64,000 bases of DNA. Origin: UBA937 sp031549725 (GTDB lineage Bacteria > Spirochaetota > Spirochaetia > Treponematales > Breznakiellaceae). This document shows positions 27,984 to 37,192 of this stretch, piece after piece. Position numbers and translations under genes: made by a program. The stretch spans positions 1 to 64,000 of the forward strand of contig JAVBPH010000003.1 in assembly GCA_031549725.1 (NCBI GenBank). The letters run 5' to 3'. The notes under the pieces were generated by a model. The model did no database searches. It was not told the DNA's origin and worked only from the letters and a program-made list of their open reading frames with translations. Numbering within the stretch: position 1 is the stretch's first letter; each line of letters opens with the position of its first letter.

Positions 27984-28895
27984 TCAGAATTCCAGATTGT
28001 CATCTTTGATAAGGGTGGTGGAAATAACAAATACAATTACCACCATCAGGGAGAGCAAAACCCCTACTGCAGCTCCTGCGCCGACGTTGCGCTCGGTTAC
28101 CACTATATTGGCTCCGAAGATCATCTGGTACATATACACCATGGGTGTTACCGTTCCGGGTTCCGGATTTAAGGGGGAAAATATCATGGACCAGACAAAA
28201 AAGCCCACGGTGCTGATGGTCCAGAGAACCACATTGGTCCTGATTACGTTTTTCATCAGGGGCATGGTGATGCTCCGGAATTGCCTGAACCGGTTGGCGC
28301 CTTCTATGGTGGCGGCTTCGTAATAGTCCGTGGGGATTTTTTCGATGCCCGCCATAAAAATAAGCATGAAATAACCGACCATGCCGAAGGAATAGGCGAT
28401 CAGCAATGCGGGGAAGACATATTCCGGGGCGGTCCATTGAATTTCCGCCAGTTTATTGAGATGTAAAAATTCAAAAACATTTTTCAGGAGACCATACTTG
28501 GGACTGTACACATACTGTATCCACATGGTTCCCATGGCTACCGCAGAAATAACGTTGGGCAGGTAAATAACAGCCCGGAAAAAAGCCTTACCCTTCACAC
28601 CGGAGGTCAGTATGACCGCAAATAAAATGGCCAGTACAAAAACCAAAACACCGCCGTAAAACCAGATTCCCATGATGTTCTGCATGGAACGCATGAATAA
28701 GGTACTTTGGGTCAGATCAACAAAATTATTGAAACCGACAAAGGTCCATTTTGCCATGGCGTCGGTGATATTGTCGACTTTAAAAAGACTCATTACAGCG
28801 GTGCGGATTGTGGGGTAAAGGAACACCGCAACATAACATAGTATTGCGGGACCAAGAAAAATGATCTTCATAGGAAGGGTACTGTTCTTTTTCAC
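27984..28895 (-). CDS. Carbohydrate ABC transporter permease, MalF type
   Basis: 303 aa, six predicted membrane helices and an EAA loop (YEAATIEGANRFRQFRSITM near residue 200). The start is a GTG at 28895 with AAGGATGG upstream. It forms the channel with the MalG-type subunit and receives substrate from the lipoprotein at 29101-30372. About 200 bp of hairpin-rich sequence separates it from that gene. Confidence 0.9.
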   Translation of the reverse strand: MKKNSTLPMKIIFLGPAILCYVAVFLYPTIRTAVMSLFKVDNITDAMAKWTFVGFNNFVDLTQSTLFMRSMQNIMGIWFYGGVLVFVLAILFAVILTSGVKGKAFFRAVIYLPNVISAVAMGTMWIQYVYSPKYGLLKNVFEFLHLNKLAEIQWTAPEYVFPALLIAYSFGMVGYFMLIFMAGIEKIPTDYYEAATIEGANRFRQFRSITMPLMKNVIRTNVVLWTISTVGFFVWSMIFSPLNPEPGTVTPMVYMYQMIFGANIVVTERNVGAGAAVGVLLSLMVVIVFVISTTLIKDDNLEF

Positions 28896-28937
28896 GATAC
28901 AACCATCCTTAACTTAAAAATAATCTGAAATGTATTG

Positions 28938-29040
28938 ATTGGGAACTTCCAAAACAGGGATTTCCGGAAATTCCCAATAATACAAGGTATGTCCCCGGGT
29001 TGACCCGGGAGACCGGTGTAACAGCCATTCAGGGGAATGG
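28938..29040 (-). other. Three perfect hairpins between binding-protein and permease genes
   Basis: Three consecutive perfect stems: ATTGGGAA (28938-28945) / TTCCCAAT (28971-28978), CCCGGGT (28994-29000) / ACCCGGG (29003-29009) and CCATTC (29025-29030) / GAATGG (29035-29040). They lie downstream of the binding-protein stop in the minus-strand transcript. They probably limit read-through into the permeases or stabilise the upstream mRNA. Confidence 0.6.
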
Positions 29041-29100
29041 TTTAATTATCATTATAAACTAATGTATTTAAACACACTGGATATACCCCGGGGCTGTCCC

Positions 29101-30372
29101 TTATTTTTTCATTGCGGAAACAAAGTCCCGGGAACTCAGGGTTCCGCCGATAAGCTTGGTAAAATTCTCCGTTACGACAGGTGCCTTGTCGGCATTGGCC
29201 TGGACGCCCGCTGCCCAGGGGTAACAGGTCTTAAGATTTACGAAAACAGCCTTGGCATCCGCCAGCTGCACGGGCCAGTCGGTGGTTCCGCCTACCGGTA
29301 CGCCAAAGGAACGCTGGGCCAGTTCCCTGTCCCATTTGCCGGTGGTCAGGTGGGCCAGCAGGGCAAATGCCACATCCGGGATTTTGCAGTCCTTGTTGAT
29401 CTGGAATGCCTGGGAACCGTAGTTCGCTGCGGTACCGTCATCCACACCATTGGGAACGGTGGGGAATGAGAAGGTCCCCCATTTAAAGTCAGGACCGGTA
29501 CTTCCCATAATTTCATTCGGGAGCCATGTTCCGTTCAGATACATGGTTACGGTGCCGTTGGCCACATCCTGCTGTCCTGCGGGCCATTTGTTGGCTGCTA
29601 CGGTTTTTGAAACATAACCCTTCTTGGCCAGATCTTCAAAAGCTAATGCCATCTGCATAACCGCAGGGTCGTCCCACATGGCGTTGGTTTTGTCGTTTAC
29701 CAGCTGTTCAACCCATTTGTATCCCTTGGCCCTGGCAAGATAGTACCCGGGCAGGGTATCCATGTAGGCATCATCCACTGTTAAAGGTACAAGGCCTGCG
29801 GCCTTCAGTTTTGCCATGGCAGCGGTAAGTTCATCCCAGGTGGTGGGAGTTGAGGCAATACCGGCTTTTGTAAAATGATCCTTGTTATACATAAAGGCAA
29901 ATACAAAAGGCTGATAGGGAACGGCATACACCCCGCCGTCCTTTGAATAATACCGGGCCAGATCGATGAGTGACCCCATGACCGCATCCTGATAGGATTT
30001 GCCTTCGGTGGTGGGATAGGTCTTGGTCAGGAAATCATCCAGTTTGAGGGCGTAATTCCCCCAGGTTTTTACAACCCGTTCCAGGTCTTCATCCCAAATG
30101 TCGATGACCTGTTTATTGTCCAGCGCAGGCTGGAGGGTTTTCCGGATTTCCCGGCCATTCCAGTTAATTTCGACTTTTACGCCGGGATTCAGCTTCTCAA
30201 AATCGCGGATAGCTTCTTCCAGAACCTGTCCCTGGGGTTCGGTCTGATTCCACATGGACCAGTACACCAGATTGACCTTTTCACTGTTGTCCGATGATGA
30301 ACCGCCGCAGGCTGTTACCATTAGCATTAAAAAAATAATGAGTAAGCCTGGAATAAAAAAACGTTTCTTCAT
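29101..30372 (-). CDS. Extracellular sugar-binding lipoprotein of ABC transporter
   Basis: 423 aa from the ATG at 30372 (GGAGG upstream). The lipoprotein signal peptide ends LMVTAC followed by GGSSSDN. It is a family 1 (UgpB/MalE-type) solute-binding fold, with LVYWSMWNQTEPQG at the start of the mature domain and VANGTVTMYLNGTWLPNEI near 260. It captures an oligosaccharide or sugar derivative and delivers it to the MalFG-type permeases downstream. Ligand is unknown; the NahK-like kinase upstream suggests a hexosamine-containing or related sugar. Confidence 0.88.
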   Translation of the reverse strand: MKKRFFIPGLLIIFLMLMVTACGGSSSDNSEKVNLVYWSMWNQTEPQGQVLEEAIRDFEKLNPGVKVEINWNGREIRKTLQPALDNKQVIDIWDEDLERVVKTWGNYALKLDDFLTKTYPTTEGKSYQDAVMGSLIDLARYYSKDGGVYAVPYQPFVFAFMYNKDHFTKAGIASTPTTWDELTAAMAKLKAAGLVPLTVDDAYMDTLPGYYLARAKGYKWVEQLVNDKTNAMWDDPAVMQMALAFEDLAKKGYVSKTVAANKWPAGQQDVANGTVTMYLNGTWLPNEIMGSTGPDFKWGTFSFPTVPNGVDDGTAANYGSQAFQINKDCKIPDVAFALLAHLTTGKWDRELAQRSFGVPVGGTTDWPVQLADAKAVFVNLKTCYPWAAGVQANADKAPVVTENFTKLIGGTLSSRDFVSAMKK

Positions 30373-30403
30373 GTTTTCATCCTCCGTTATAATTTCAGAA
30401 AGA

Positions 30404-31534
30404 TTAATTCTTTCCGTGACGCACAAATAAATTTGCCGTAATATCCGAGGCGCTGTCCCATTTTGAATCCATGGATTTCATCAGGGCAATTTGATTCCTG
30501 CACCGGTCCAGGTTATGCCTGGGCCGGGAAATGCGGTAATAATGGTCGCCTTCAAGATAATCAGTTAAAAAACGGATTCCCATAATTTGGGTGATACACC
30601 GGCCGCTTTCCAGGAGAAGGTCCTTTTCGCTGCTGGTCAGGAATTCCGATGCCTCGGAAAGGTAACCATCCAGAAGGGCCTTGAGGTAATTCAGGTCAAA
30701 CTCAACCTTGAAAAGATCGGTTTCATCTTCCTCGGCCCGGGTGGTTACGGTCCGGATAAGGTCGCCCACATCAAAGAGGCTTGTCCCGGGCATGACCGTA
30801 TCCAGGTCACCTACGCAAAGTCCTTCATCACTGGAATCGTCAATGAGGATATTATTCATCTTGGTGTCGTTGTGGCAGATCCGTTCAGGAATGAATCCGG
30901 ACCGGAGAGCCCTGATAAGCACGGCTCCCCTTTCCTCGTTATCCTTCATGAAGGTGATTTCTTCCTGAACATCCCCAACGCGTTTGAGAGGATCCTTTGA
31001 GAGGGCTTCATAAAACCGCTGGTACCGCCATTCCATATTGTGGAAATTGGCGATAGTTTCATAAAGTCTTGGGGCGGGCAGGTCCGCCAGTTGTTTTTGG
31101 AACCTTCCGATGGTTTCCCCAAGAAAAGCAGCTTCCTTGGGGGACCGGGCCAGTTCCAGTGTGTGGGTTCCTTCTATAAACAGATAGGTCCGCCACCATC
31201 CTCCTTCAATATCCCGGACATAGGGCTTGCCGTCCAGGGATGGAACCACCGTCAGGGTACGGCGGCTTACCTCCGGGACTTTCAGCTCCTTCAGTTTTGC
31301 AATAATATGGGTTGTAACCCGTTCGATGTTGTCCATAACATGGTCAGGATGTATGAATACATTTTCATTGATCCGCTGGTGCAGATACCTTATCCTGGTT
31401 CCGGACTGGTTCCACCGGGACATGAATGTTGAATTAATGTGCCCTGTCCCGAAGGGTGCTGCGGTTTCAAAATCCCCATATATCGAAAACTGATCAAGGA
31501 TACTGTACAAAAGGGGCAGCCGGTCCTCTGTCAT
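30404..31534 (-). CDS. N-acetylhexosamine 1-kinase-like phosphotransferase
   Basis: 376 aa from the ATG at 31534 (GGAG upstream, one base after the previous stop). A protein-kinase-like (APH) fold related to NahK/LnpB, the anomeric kinase of the lacto-N-biose pathway. Visible motifs are the N-terminal GTGHINSTF loop, the catalytic HNDTKMNNILI near residue 222, and the metal site GDLDTVMPG near 242. It should phosphorylate C1 of a free sugar, feeding the nucleotidyltransferase immediately upstream. Substrate specificity is inferred only from family resemblance. Confidence 0.8.
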   Translation of the reverse strand: MTEDRLPLLYSILDQFSIYGDFETAAPFGTGHINSTFMSRWNQSGTRIRYLHQRINENVFIHPDHVMDNIERVTTHIIAKLKELKVPEVSRRTLTVVPSLDGKPYVRDIEGGWWRTYLFIEGTHTLELARSPKEAAFLGETIGRFQKQLADLPAPRLYETIANFHNMEWRYQRFYEALSKDPLKRVGDVQEEITFMKDNEERGAVLIRALRSGFIPERICHNDTKMNNILIDDSSDEGLCVGDLDTVMPGTSLFDVGDLIRTVTTRAEEDETDLFKVEFDLNYLKALLDGYLSEASEFLTSSEKDLLLESGRCITQIMGIRFLTDYLEGDHYYRISRPRHNLDRCRNQIALMKSMDSKWDSASDITANLFVRHGKN

Positions 31535-31535
31535 G

Positions 31536-32447
31536 CTAACTCCAAAGTTTTTCCGGATAAAGGCCCTGGGAAGTGAGTTCGGCAATCCGCTTTACCGCGG
31601 ATTCTTTGTCTTCCTTATAGGTTACACCGAACCACTCCGCATTGGCCTCGAGTGACCTGATTTTGAGCAGGTTATTCTTTATAAGCCAGTCCGCCGCCAT
31701 GGGCAGATAACATTCACTTTTGGGCATCATTCCCTGGGTACTGAGGAATTCATCAAAATACCGCTGCACATCAGGAAAAATTGATGCGGGGAAGCCCCAG
31801 AAATTCATGGATACCGGGGTATCATCCGGAAGGGCCCGTTTACTCCCGTCCGTATTGGTATTGAAAATTCCGCCGGATTCCCGCTGGATGGATTGAAGTT
31901 CATCCACCGAAGTCAGATAGCTGTTTTCCACGGTACATACACCCCGGGTTACGGTTCCCTGGGGACTTAAGGTCCGGTCCAGCCGGTAAGGAACAATAGC
32001 TCCTTCGGCGATATTCTGCCCGGAAAGATATCTCCCTATAACTTCAAAGGATTCCTTTCCATAGTAATCATCCGCATTGATGATGGCGAAGGGAGCGTCT
32101 ATCACTTCCTTTGCACAGAGCAGCGCGTGGGTGGTTCCCCAGGGTTTAGTCCGCTGGATCTTTTGGGCATTGGCCCGGATATCAGGGGGAATGAGTTTAT
32201 CCAGTTCCTGGAATGCCAGATCCCAGGAAACCTGATTCCCCATCCTGGCCAAAACCAGTTCCCGGAAATCCTGTTCAATATCCTTCCGGATTATAAATAC
32301 CACCTTTTTAAACCCCGAACGGAGAGCATCAAAGACGGAATAATCCAGCAGGACTTCGCCGTTTTTCCCCAGCTTGTCCATCTGCTTCAGCCCGCCATAA
32401 CGGCTGCCCATTCCCGCGGCTAGTACAACTAAAATAGGTCCTTTCAT
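31536..32447 (-). CDS. NDP-sugar pyrophosphorylase-type nucleotidyltransferase
   Basis: 303 aa. A GT-A-like sugar-1-phosphate nucleotidyltransferase. The nucleotide loop VLAAGMGSRYGGLKQ lies at residues 8-22, TKPWGTTHALL near 105 and the metal site INADDYYGKE near 123. AAGGTGA precedes the ATG. It is the first gene of the minus-strand operon and is coupled to the anomeric kinase. The pair would convert a salvaged sugar to sugar-1-phosphate and then to an NDP-sugar, taking the place of the uridylyl exchange enzyme in NahK pathways of bifidobacteria. Confidence 0.82.
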   Translation of the reverse strand: MKGPILVVLAAGMGSRYGGLKQMDKLGKNGEVLLDYSVFDALRSGFKKVVFIIRKDIEQDFRELVLARMGNQVSWDLAFQELDKLIPPDIRANAQKIQRTKPWGTTHALLCAKEVIDAPFAIINADDYYGKESFEVIGRYLSGQNIAEGAIVPYRLDRTLSPQGTVTRGVCTVENSYLTSVDELQSIQRESGGIFNTNTDGSKRALPDDTPVSMNFWGFPASIFPDVQRYFDEFLSTQGMMPKSECYLPMAADWLIKNNLLKIRSLEANAEWFGVTYKEDKESAVKRIAELTSQGLYPEKLWS

Positions 32448-32548
32448 ATATTCACCTTTTCATATGATTTTAGAAACTATTTTCCAACAGCTTCTTCTAT
32501 AATGAGTGTATATAAAAAATAGGACCATGGCAAATGATGTAAACGACA

Positions 32549-32576
32549 TGGACTTTTGTGCAATTCGTGGTATAAT
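32549..32576 (+). promoter_or_regulatory. Predicted promoter of PocR-AraC regulator
   Basis: -35 TGGACT (32549-32554), 16-nt spacer, -10 TATAAT (32571-32576), in the 219-bp divergent gap. The -10 is perfect, the -35 is four of six. The opposite operon promoter must lie in the same gap, so the regulator probably acts here. Confidence 0.45.
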
Positions 32577-32666
32577 TGAATTCCGGGATGTTTTTGTCTG
32601 GCCGGAGTAGAGGACTATCCAAGGTCCCATTTTGTACATCCGGCGGTTCACCCCCAAGGCAGGCGT

Positions 32667-33533
32667 ATGGCAAAGAAAATAGATATTTTTTTCAATGAAC
32701 AGGTCCAGGAACTCATAGACAGTTTTGCCTATTGCTTTAATGTGAAAATTACGGTTTTTTCCGCAGAGATGGAAGAACTGGTGGTGGGGCTCCAGAATCC
32801 GGGTTCCAATTTCTGCAGGCTGATCCAGAAAAAACTCCGTTTCCGGCACCGTTGCCTTGGACAGGACAAATTGATGTGTGAAAAATGCAGCCGCAGAGGC
32901 AATCTGATTGTATATCACTGTTATGCTGGACTGTCCGAAAGTGTTATCCCCATTAAACTTAACGACAGCCTGATTGGCTACGGGATGCTCGGACAGTTCA
33001 GGACCAGCAAGGCCCTGCCTGAAGAAACCAAACAAGCCTGGAAAAAAGCCGGGCTGGACCTGGAGCAGCTCCGGGAAGCCTTTCTGGCTCAACCCTATTT
33101 TGATAAACCAGCCCTGGATAATATGCTGAAACTTTTTTCCATGCTGATAACCTATGTGGTTACCCGGGAATATGTAACCGTCCGCAGACCCGGCCTGGCG
33201 GAAAGCGTGGTGAACTGGCTGGAGGAACATATCTCCGAACCCCCGGACCTGAATGCAGTGGCGGCCGCCATGAACCGGAGCCGTTCCACCATTTCCCATT
33301 CCGTAAAAAAACAGCTGGGCCTGAGTTTTTCACAGCTGAGCATTATCAAGCGGATCCGGCGTTTTGAGAGTATCGTTAACGCTGATCCGGACATATCAAT
33401 CCGGGAAGCAGCTTCGAGGGTAGGATACGATGATCCGCTTTATTTTTCCCGGTTGTATAAAAAAATGCGGCTCGTATCCCCGTCGGAATATGTCAGGTCA
33501 GTCCGGGAGATGGTACGGGGAGAAGATGGATGA
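32667..33533 (+). CDS. AraC-family regulator with PocR sensor domain
   Basis: 288 aa. The N-terminal PocR-type sensory domain (about 5-165) has its cysteine-rich signature CEKCSRRGNLIVYHCYAGL near 72-90. The C-terminal AraC double helix-turn-helix (about 190-285) contains LNAVAAAMNRSRSTISHSVK and IREAASRVGYDDPLYFSRLY. It is divergently transcribed from the NahK/ABC operon and probably activates it on binding a small hydrophobic or sugar-derived ligand. The start has AAGGCAGG upstream. Confidence 0.87.
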   Translation: MAKKIDIFFNEQVQELIDSFAYCFNVKITVFSAEMEELVVGLQNPGSNFCRLIQKKLRFRHRCLGQDKLMCEKCSRRGNLIVYHCYAGLSESVIPIKLNDSLIGYGMLGQFRTSKALPEETKQAWKKAGLDLEQLREAFLAQPYFDKPALDNMLKLFSMLITYVVTREYVTVRRPGLAESVVNWLEEHISEPPDLNAVAAAMNRSRSTISHSVKKQLGLSFSQLSIIKRIRRFESIVNADPDISIREAASRVGYDDPLYFSRLYKKMRLVSPSEYVRSVREMVRGEDG

Positions 33534-33624
33534 TGGGAAAGCGGCATGAACACAAAGTATGCGGTAGCCGGATAAGCTGGTATATTGGGTATCATAAAAT
33601 CGGTTATTATTTAAGGGGTACAGA

Positions 33625-34383
33625 ATGAAAAAAATTTTATGGCCTATGATTATCGTGTTGCTGACGTCATGTGCTCCTGCAAAGGAAGATACTCCTGCAG
33701 AATCCCTTAGCGATTCAACGTTTGCAGAGAATATCAATCATGATTTGATTGAACCCTCTATGATGGGGGACGATCATTTTGGAGATAAATCTTACAGGTT
33801 TAAACAAAATTTGCAAAGCGAAGACTTTATTCTTGACCTATTGAAGAATTATTATACCAAAATAAAGGCTAATGGTGATATTATTATTAATAGCTCCATT
33901 TTATACCCCTATGTGCCTGGTTCAGAAATAATTGAGTACAAACATATTTCGAGACGTTACCTTAATAATGATGTGGATGTACATGAATTTGTCATACTAT
34001 TACAAAATGATACAGTAATAAGGGCCAGAATATTTTCTCCATATTTGGATCAAACCAATGATGCATATGGGATACTATTTTATGCACAAAAAAATTGGGT
34101 CTGGACTACATTGGATTATGAATTCGGGGATGCATTAAGGGCCTTGGGAAACGAATCCGTAAAATCCATAGTAAATAAATTGAATACGAACATGATTACT
34201 TCCACACTGCAGGATGAAAAAGCAATTCACCATTATTTCAAGCTTCCGCCCCTGTCATCGGTAGATGAACGTGCTGCCGATATTTACGAATACTTTGTTT
34301 TTGAGATCTACTACGTCAACGACTCTCCCGAGGCAAGGGAATATGTCCGGGTATTCATGGATGGTCTTAGATATTATTTTTAG
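33625..34383 (+). CDS. Hypothetical lipoprotein
   Basis: 252 aa. The lipoprotein signal peptide is MKKILWPMIIVLLTSC with Cys at 16. The mature protein has no recognised domain; it is mixed hydrophilic sequence with several aromatic-rich strands (FGDKSYRFKQNLQSEDFIL). AAGGGG lies before the ATG. Nine bases separate it from the PstS-like gene downstream, so they are probably co-transcribed. Confidence 0.7.
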   Translation: MKKILWPMIIVLLTSCAPAKEDTPAESLSDSTFAENINHDLIEPSMMGDDHFGDKSYRFKQNLQSEDFILDLLKNYYTKIKANGDIIINSSILYPYVPGSEIIEYKHISRRYLNNDVDVHEFVILLQNDTVIRARIFSPYLDQTNDAYGILFYAQKNWVWTTLDYEFGDALRALGNESVKSIVNKLNTNMITSTLQDEKAIHHYFKLPPLSSVDERAADIYEYFVFEIYYVNDSPEAREYVRVFMDGLRYYF

Positions 34384-34392
34384 GAGAATAAA

Positions 34393-35352
34393 ATGAAACG
34401 GATTTCCTTTAGCTTTCTTATAATCGTATTGTTTTTTGCTGTATTAACTGTTTCTCAAAACAATGATGAGCCGGAAAAAGTACTGAATGACGTGTACATC
34501 TATGAATATATTCCTTTCAAGGACAATTCCAAGGCAGTGCAGCTGAATGAGAAATCCAATTTTACATTGAGCAGCAGCCTTCCCAGGCTGGACGGATCAA
34601 CCGCCCTGTATCCGGTATATGCGTCATTTGTAACAGCGGTATATCCCCGGGGAGGTTACGATTACGGAACCGACAGCCTGGTCCGGTGTTCAAAAACAGC
34701 CCGGGCATATACGAACCTTATTGAAGGCTATGTGGATATTATCTTCTGCGCTGAACCATCAAAAGAGCAAATAGCCATGGCTGCGGAGAAGGGTATCATC
34801 TTTCATTTAACCCCCATAGGGAAGGATGCCTTTGTATTTTTTGTAAATAAAAATAATCCGGTTGATAATGTTTCATCCGAGAATATACGGGATATATATT
34901 CAGGAAATATTGCCAATTGGAAATCAATATCCGGAATCGATGAGCCAATCGTTGCTTACCAAAGGCCACAAAACAGCGGAAGCCAGACTATGCTTGAATC
35001 GATCATGGGTGAAACCGGAATTATGCCGCCGCTGAAGGATCATGTAGTCTCGGGAATGGGAGGAATGGTTGAACAGGTCGCCGTATATAAAAATTACAGC
35101 AATGCCATAGGTTATTCCTTTTTATTCTTTACTGCAGAACTGGTCAGAAATAACCAGATAAAACTTCTGGCAATTGATGGCGTGTCTCCCTCAAAAGCAA
35201 CAATTCAAAACGATGCATACCCGTTTTCAGGCTGCTTTTATGCGATTACAAGGGGCGATGAACCGGACAATGTTAAGGATTTTATCCGGTGGATGGAATC
35301 GGAACAGGGGCAGTATCTGGTCGAGCAAACAGGATACGTACCGATACACTGA
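34393..35352 (+). CDS. PstS-like periplasmic substrate-binding protein
   Basis: 319 aa. An N-terminal signal or anchor segment (ISFSFLIIVLFFAVLTV) is followed by a PBP type II fold of the PstS class: LPRLDGSTALYPVYASF near 56, FFVNKNNPVDNVS near 152, YSGNIANWKSISG near 170, RPQNSGSQTMLESIM near 190. It would bind phosphate or a related oxyanion. No Pst permease or ATPase genes are adjacent, so this orphan may work as a sensor or accessory binder. Confidence 0.78.
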   Translation: MKRISFSFLIIVLFFAVLTVSQNNDEPEKVLNDVYIYEYIPFKDNSKAVQLNEKSNFTLSSSLPRLDGSTALYPVYASFVTAVYPRGGYDYGTDSLVRCSKTARAYTNLIEGYVDIIFCAEPSKEQIAMAAEKGIIFHLTPIGKDAFVFFVNKNNPVDNVSSENIRDIYSGNIANWKSISGIDEPIVAYQRPQNSGSQTMLESIMGETGIMPPLKDHVVSGMGGMVEQVAVYKNYSNAIGYSFLFFTAELVRNNQIKLLAIDGVSPSKATIQNDAYPFSGCFYAITRGDEPDNVKDFIRWMESEQGQYLVEQTGYVPIH

Positions 35353-35414
35353 TTGCCCGCGTCAATTTTCCGTATGTGTACAACCAGGCAAAAAAATTGT
35401 ACATTATTACCATC

Positions 35415-36221
35415 ATGAACAGGATTGCCGTACATACTGAAAATGCGGAATACCAGATTATCCAGGCCCTTAAGTTAAACCGGGTTAAACGGAATAAATT
35501 ACAGGAAGTATTTGTTGAAGGTATTGAATGCATTAAACAGGCAATAAAATCAAATATGGAAATTACCCGGATAATAATCAGTAATGGCCGGCATATTTCC
35601 GATTGGGCAAAAAATATAATCAAACAGTATGGCAATGCAGCGGTTATCGACATGTCCGATGATTTGTACCGCAGCCTCTGCGACAGAACCGATCCTTCGG
35701 AATTATTAATTACCGCAAAAATCAGAAAGTATGATTTATCGAATGTGGACGCGGAAAATCCTTTTATTATAGCCTGCGACAGACCAGGTGATTTTGGAAA
35801 TTTGGGTTCAATTATCCGTTCGGCCAATGCATTTAATGCGGACGCTCTTTTTATTGTTGGACATGGGATAGATGTGTATGAGCCAAAGGTAATCCGGGCA
35901 AGTTTGGGAAGTATATTTTTTACCAAAACGGTTTATATTGAATCGATGGAAATATTTGAAGAATTTATAAAGATACAAAAAACCAAAAACAACCTGCAGA
36001 TAATCGGCACCGATTCCACCGGAACTGTTTCCTTGAAGGATGAAACCATAAAACGTCCTGTTATGCTTATCCTGGGAAACGAAGCCAAAGGGATGAGCCT
36101 CAGGTTAAAGGAATTGTGCGATACCATAATAAGAATTCCCATGACCGGGAATGTGAATTCCTTAAATGTATCCTGCGCCGCATCAATCCTTATGTGGGAA
36201 GTATATAAAAACGATATATAA
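35415..36221 (+). CDS. SpoU/TrmH-family RNA 2'-O-methyltransferase
   Basis: 268 aa from the ATG at 35415; an earlier frame start overlaps the previous gene and lacks support. The SPOUT-fold motifs are in order: motif 1 GDFGNLGSIIRSANAF near 120, motif 2 MLILGNEAKGMS near 216, motif 3 RIPMTGNVNSLNVSCAASIL near 241. It methylates a ribose of tRNA or rRNA using SAM. The N-terminal substrate-binding region is present (KRNKLQEVFVEGIECI). No strong ribosome site is seen. Confidence 0.87.
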   Translation: MNRIAVHTENAEYQIIQALKLNRVKRNKLQEVFVEGIECIKQAIKSNMEITRIIISNGRHISDWAKNIIKQYGNAAVIDMSDDLYRSLCDRTDPSELLITAKIRKYDLSNVDAENPFIIACDRPGDFGNLGSIIRSANAFNADALFIVGHGIDVYEPKVIRASLGSIFFTKTVYIESMEIFEEFIKIQKTKNNLQIIGTDSTGTVSLKDETIKRPVMLILGNEAKGMSLRLKELCDTIIRIPMTGNVNSLNVSCAASILMWEVYKNDI

Positions 36222-36289
36222 GACCAGGATGGAGTATTGTTTTAATCAAATGCAATCAACAACCCCGCCTGCGAATAAAGGAGCAAACC

Positions 36290-37066
36290 ATGGGAACCCT
36301 TGAAGAAAGTATCGCCGTATCGATGGACCGCTTAAACCATGGGATCATCGAATTTCTTCCATATATATTGCAGGATTTTTGGGAGCTGGGAGCTTCTCCG
36401 GAAATCGTTATCAGTTTAATCAAAAAACATAAAAATGATTATCAGAATATCCGGGTACTGGATCTGGGCTGCGGGAAAGGCGCGGTGTCCGTAAAAATCG
36501 CATCCGGGCTGAAGTGCCGGTGTCTTGGAATAGACGGGATACGGGATTTTATTGATTCTGCAAAACAGAAGGCAAAGGAATATCAGGTGGAAAACCTGTG
36601 TTCATTCAAGACTGGCGATGTCAGAACAGAGATTGAAACCCTTGGACAGTATGATGTCATAGTATTAGGCGCCACCGGTCCGATTTTTGGTGATTATTTT
36701 AACGCCCTTTCCCGGATATCAAATCATCTTGCTCCCGGCGGAATAATCATCGTAGATGATGCTTATACTGAAGACAGCCGCGGACCCGCAGCATATCCCG
36801 GGGTATTTCATAAAAGTGAATTATTAAAACAAATCCATGATGCGGGAATGGACGTGGCCGATGAAATTGTTAATGATGATTCGGTGAATATGGAAGACCA
36901 GTACAATACGGATATGGATAATATCAATAGAAGATGCCGGGAACTGATTGAAAAATTCCCCGGGGAAAAACATCTTTTTTTGGAATATATGGATGGACAA
37001 AAAAAGGAATATGAGGCACTGAGCAGTGAGGTTACCAGTACGGTAATGGTGATAAAGAAAAAATAG
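36290..37066 (+). CDS. Class I SAM-dependent methyltransferase
   Basis: 258 aa. A Rossmann methyltransferase with motif I VLDLGCGKGAVSVKIA near residue 50, the acidic residue in CLGIDGIRDF near 76, and VIVLGATGPIFGDYF near 122. AAAGGAGC precedes the ATG. The substrate is not readable; small-molecule or protein methylation are both possible. It stands alone between the TrmH-like gene and the phosphonate genes. Confidence 0.83.
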   Translation: MGTLEESIAVSMDRLNHGIIEFLPYILQDFWELGASPEIVISLIKKHKNDYQNIRVLDLGCGKGAVSVKIASGLKCRCLGIDGIRDFIDSAKQKAKEYQVENLCSFKTGDVRTEIETLGQYDVIVLGATGPIFGDYFNALSRISNHLAPGGIIIVDDAYTEDSRGPAAYPGVFHKSELLKQIHDAGMDVADEIVNDDSVNMEDQYNTDMDNINRRCRELIEKFPGEKHLFLEYMDGQKKEYEALSSEVTSTVMVIKKK

Positions 37067-37192
37067 GTCCCCTTCTTTTCAAAGTCCTAAACAAAGATTT
37101 TTCATGTAATTTGTTATCCGGCCATGGACTTCCTGCTTTTTTCTGTTTATTCTACTTCTATAAGTTATTATTGATAATAAGGAGATCCCGTT

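Noticed and set aside
32460..33299. Long minus-strand reading frame opposite the AraC-type gene
   Set aside because: Shadow of the PocR-AraC coding sequence; its translation shows no domain, while the plus strand has clear motifs.
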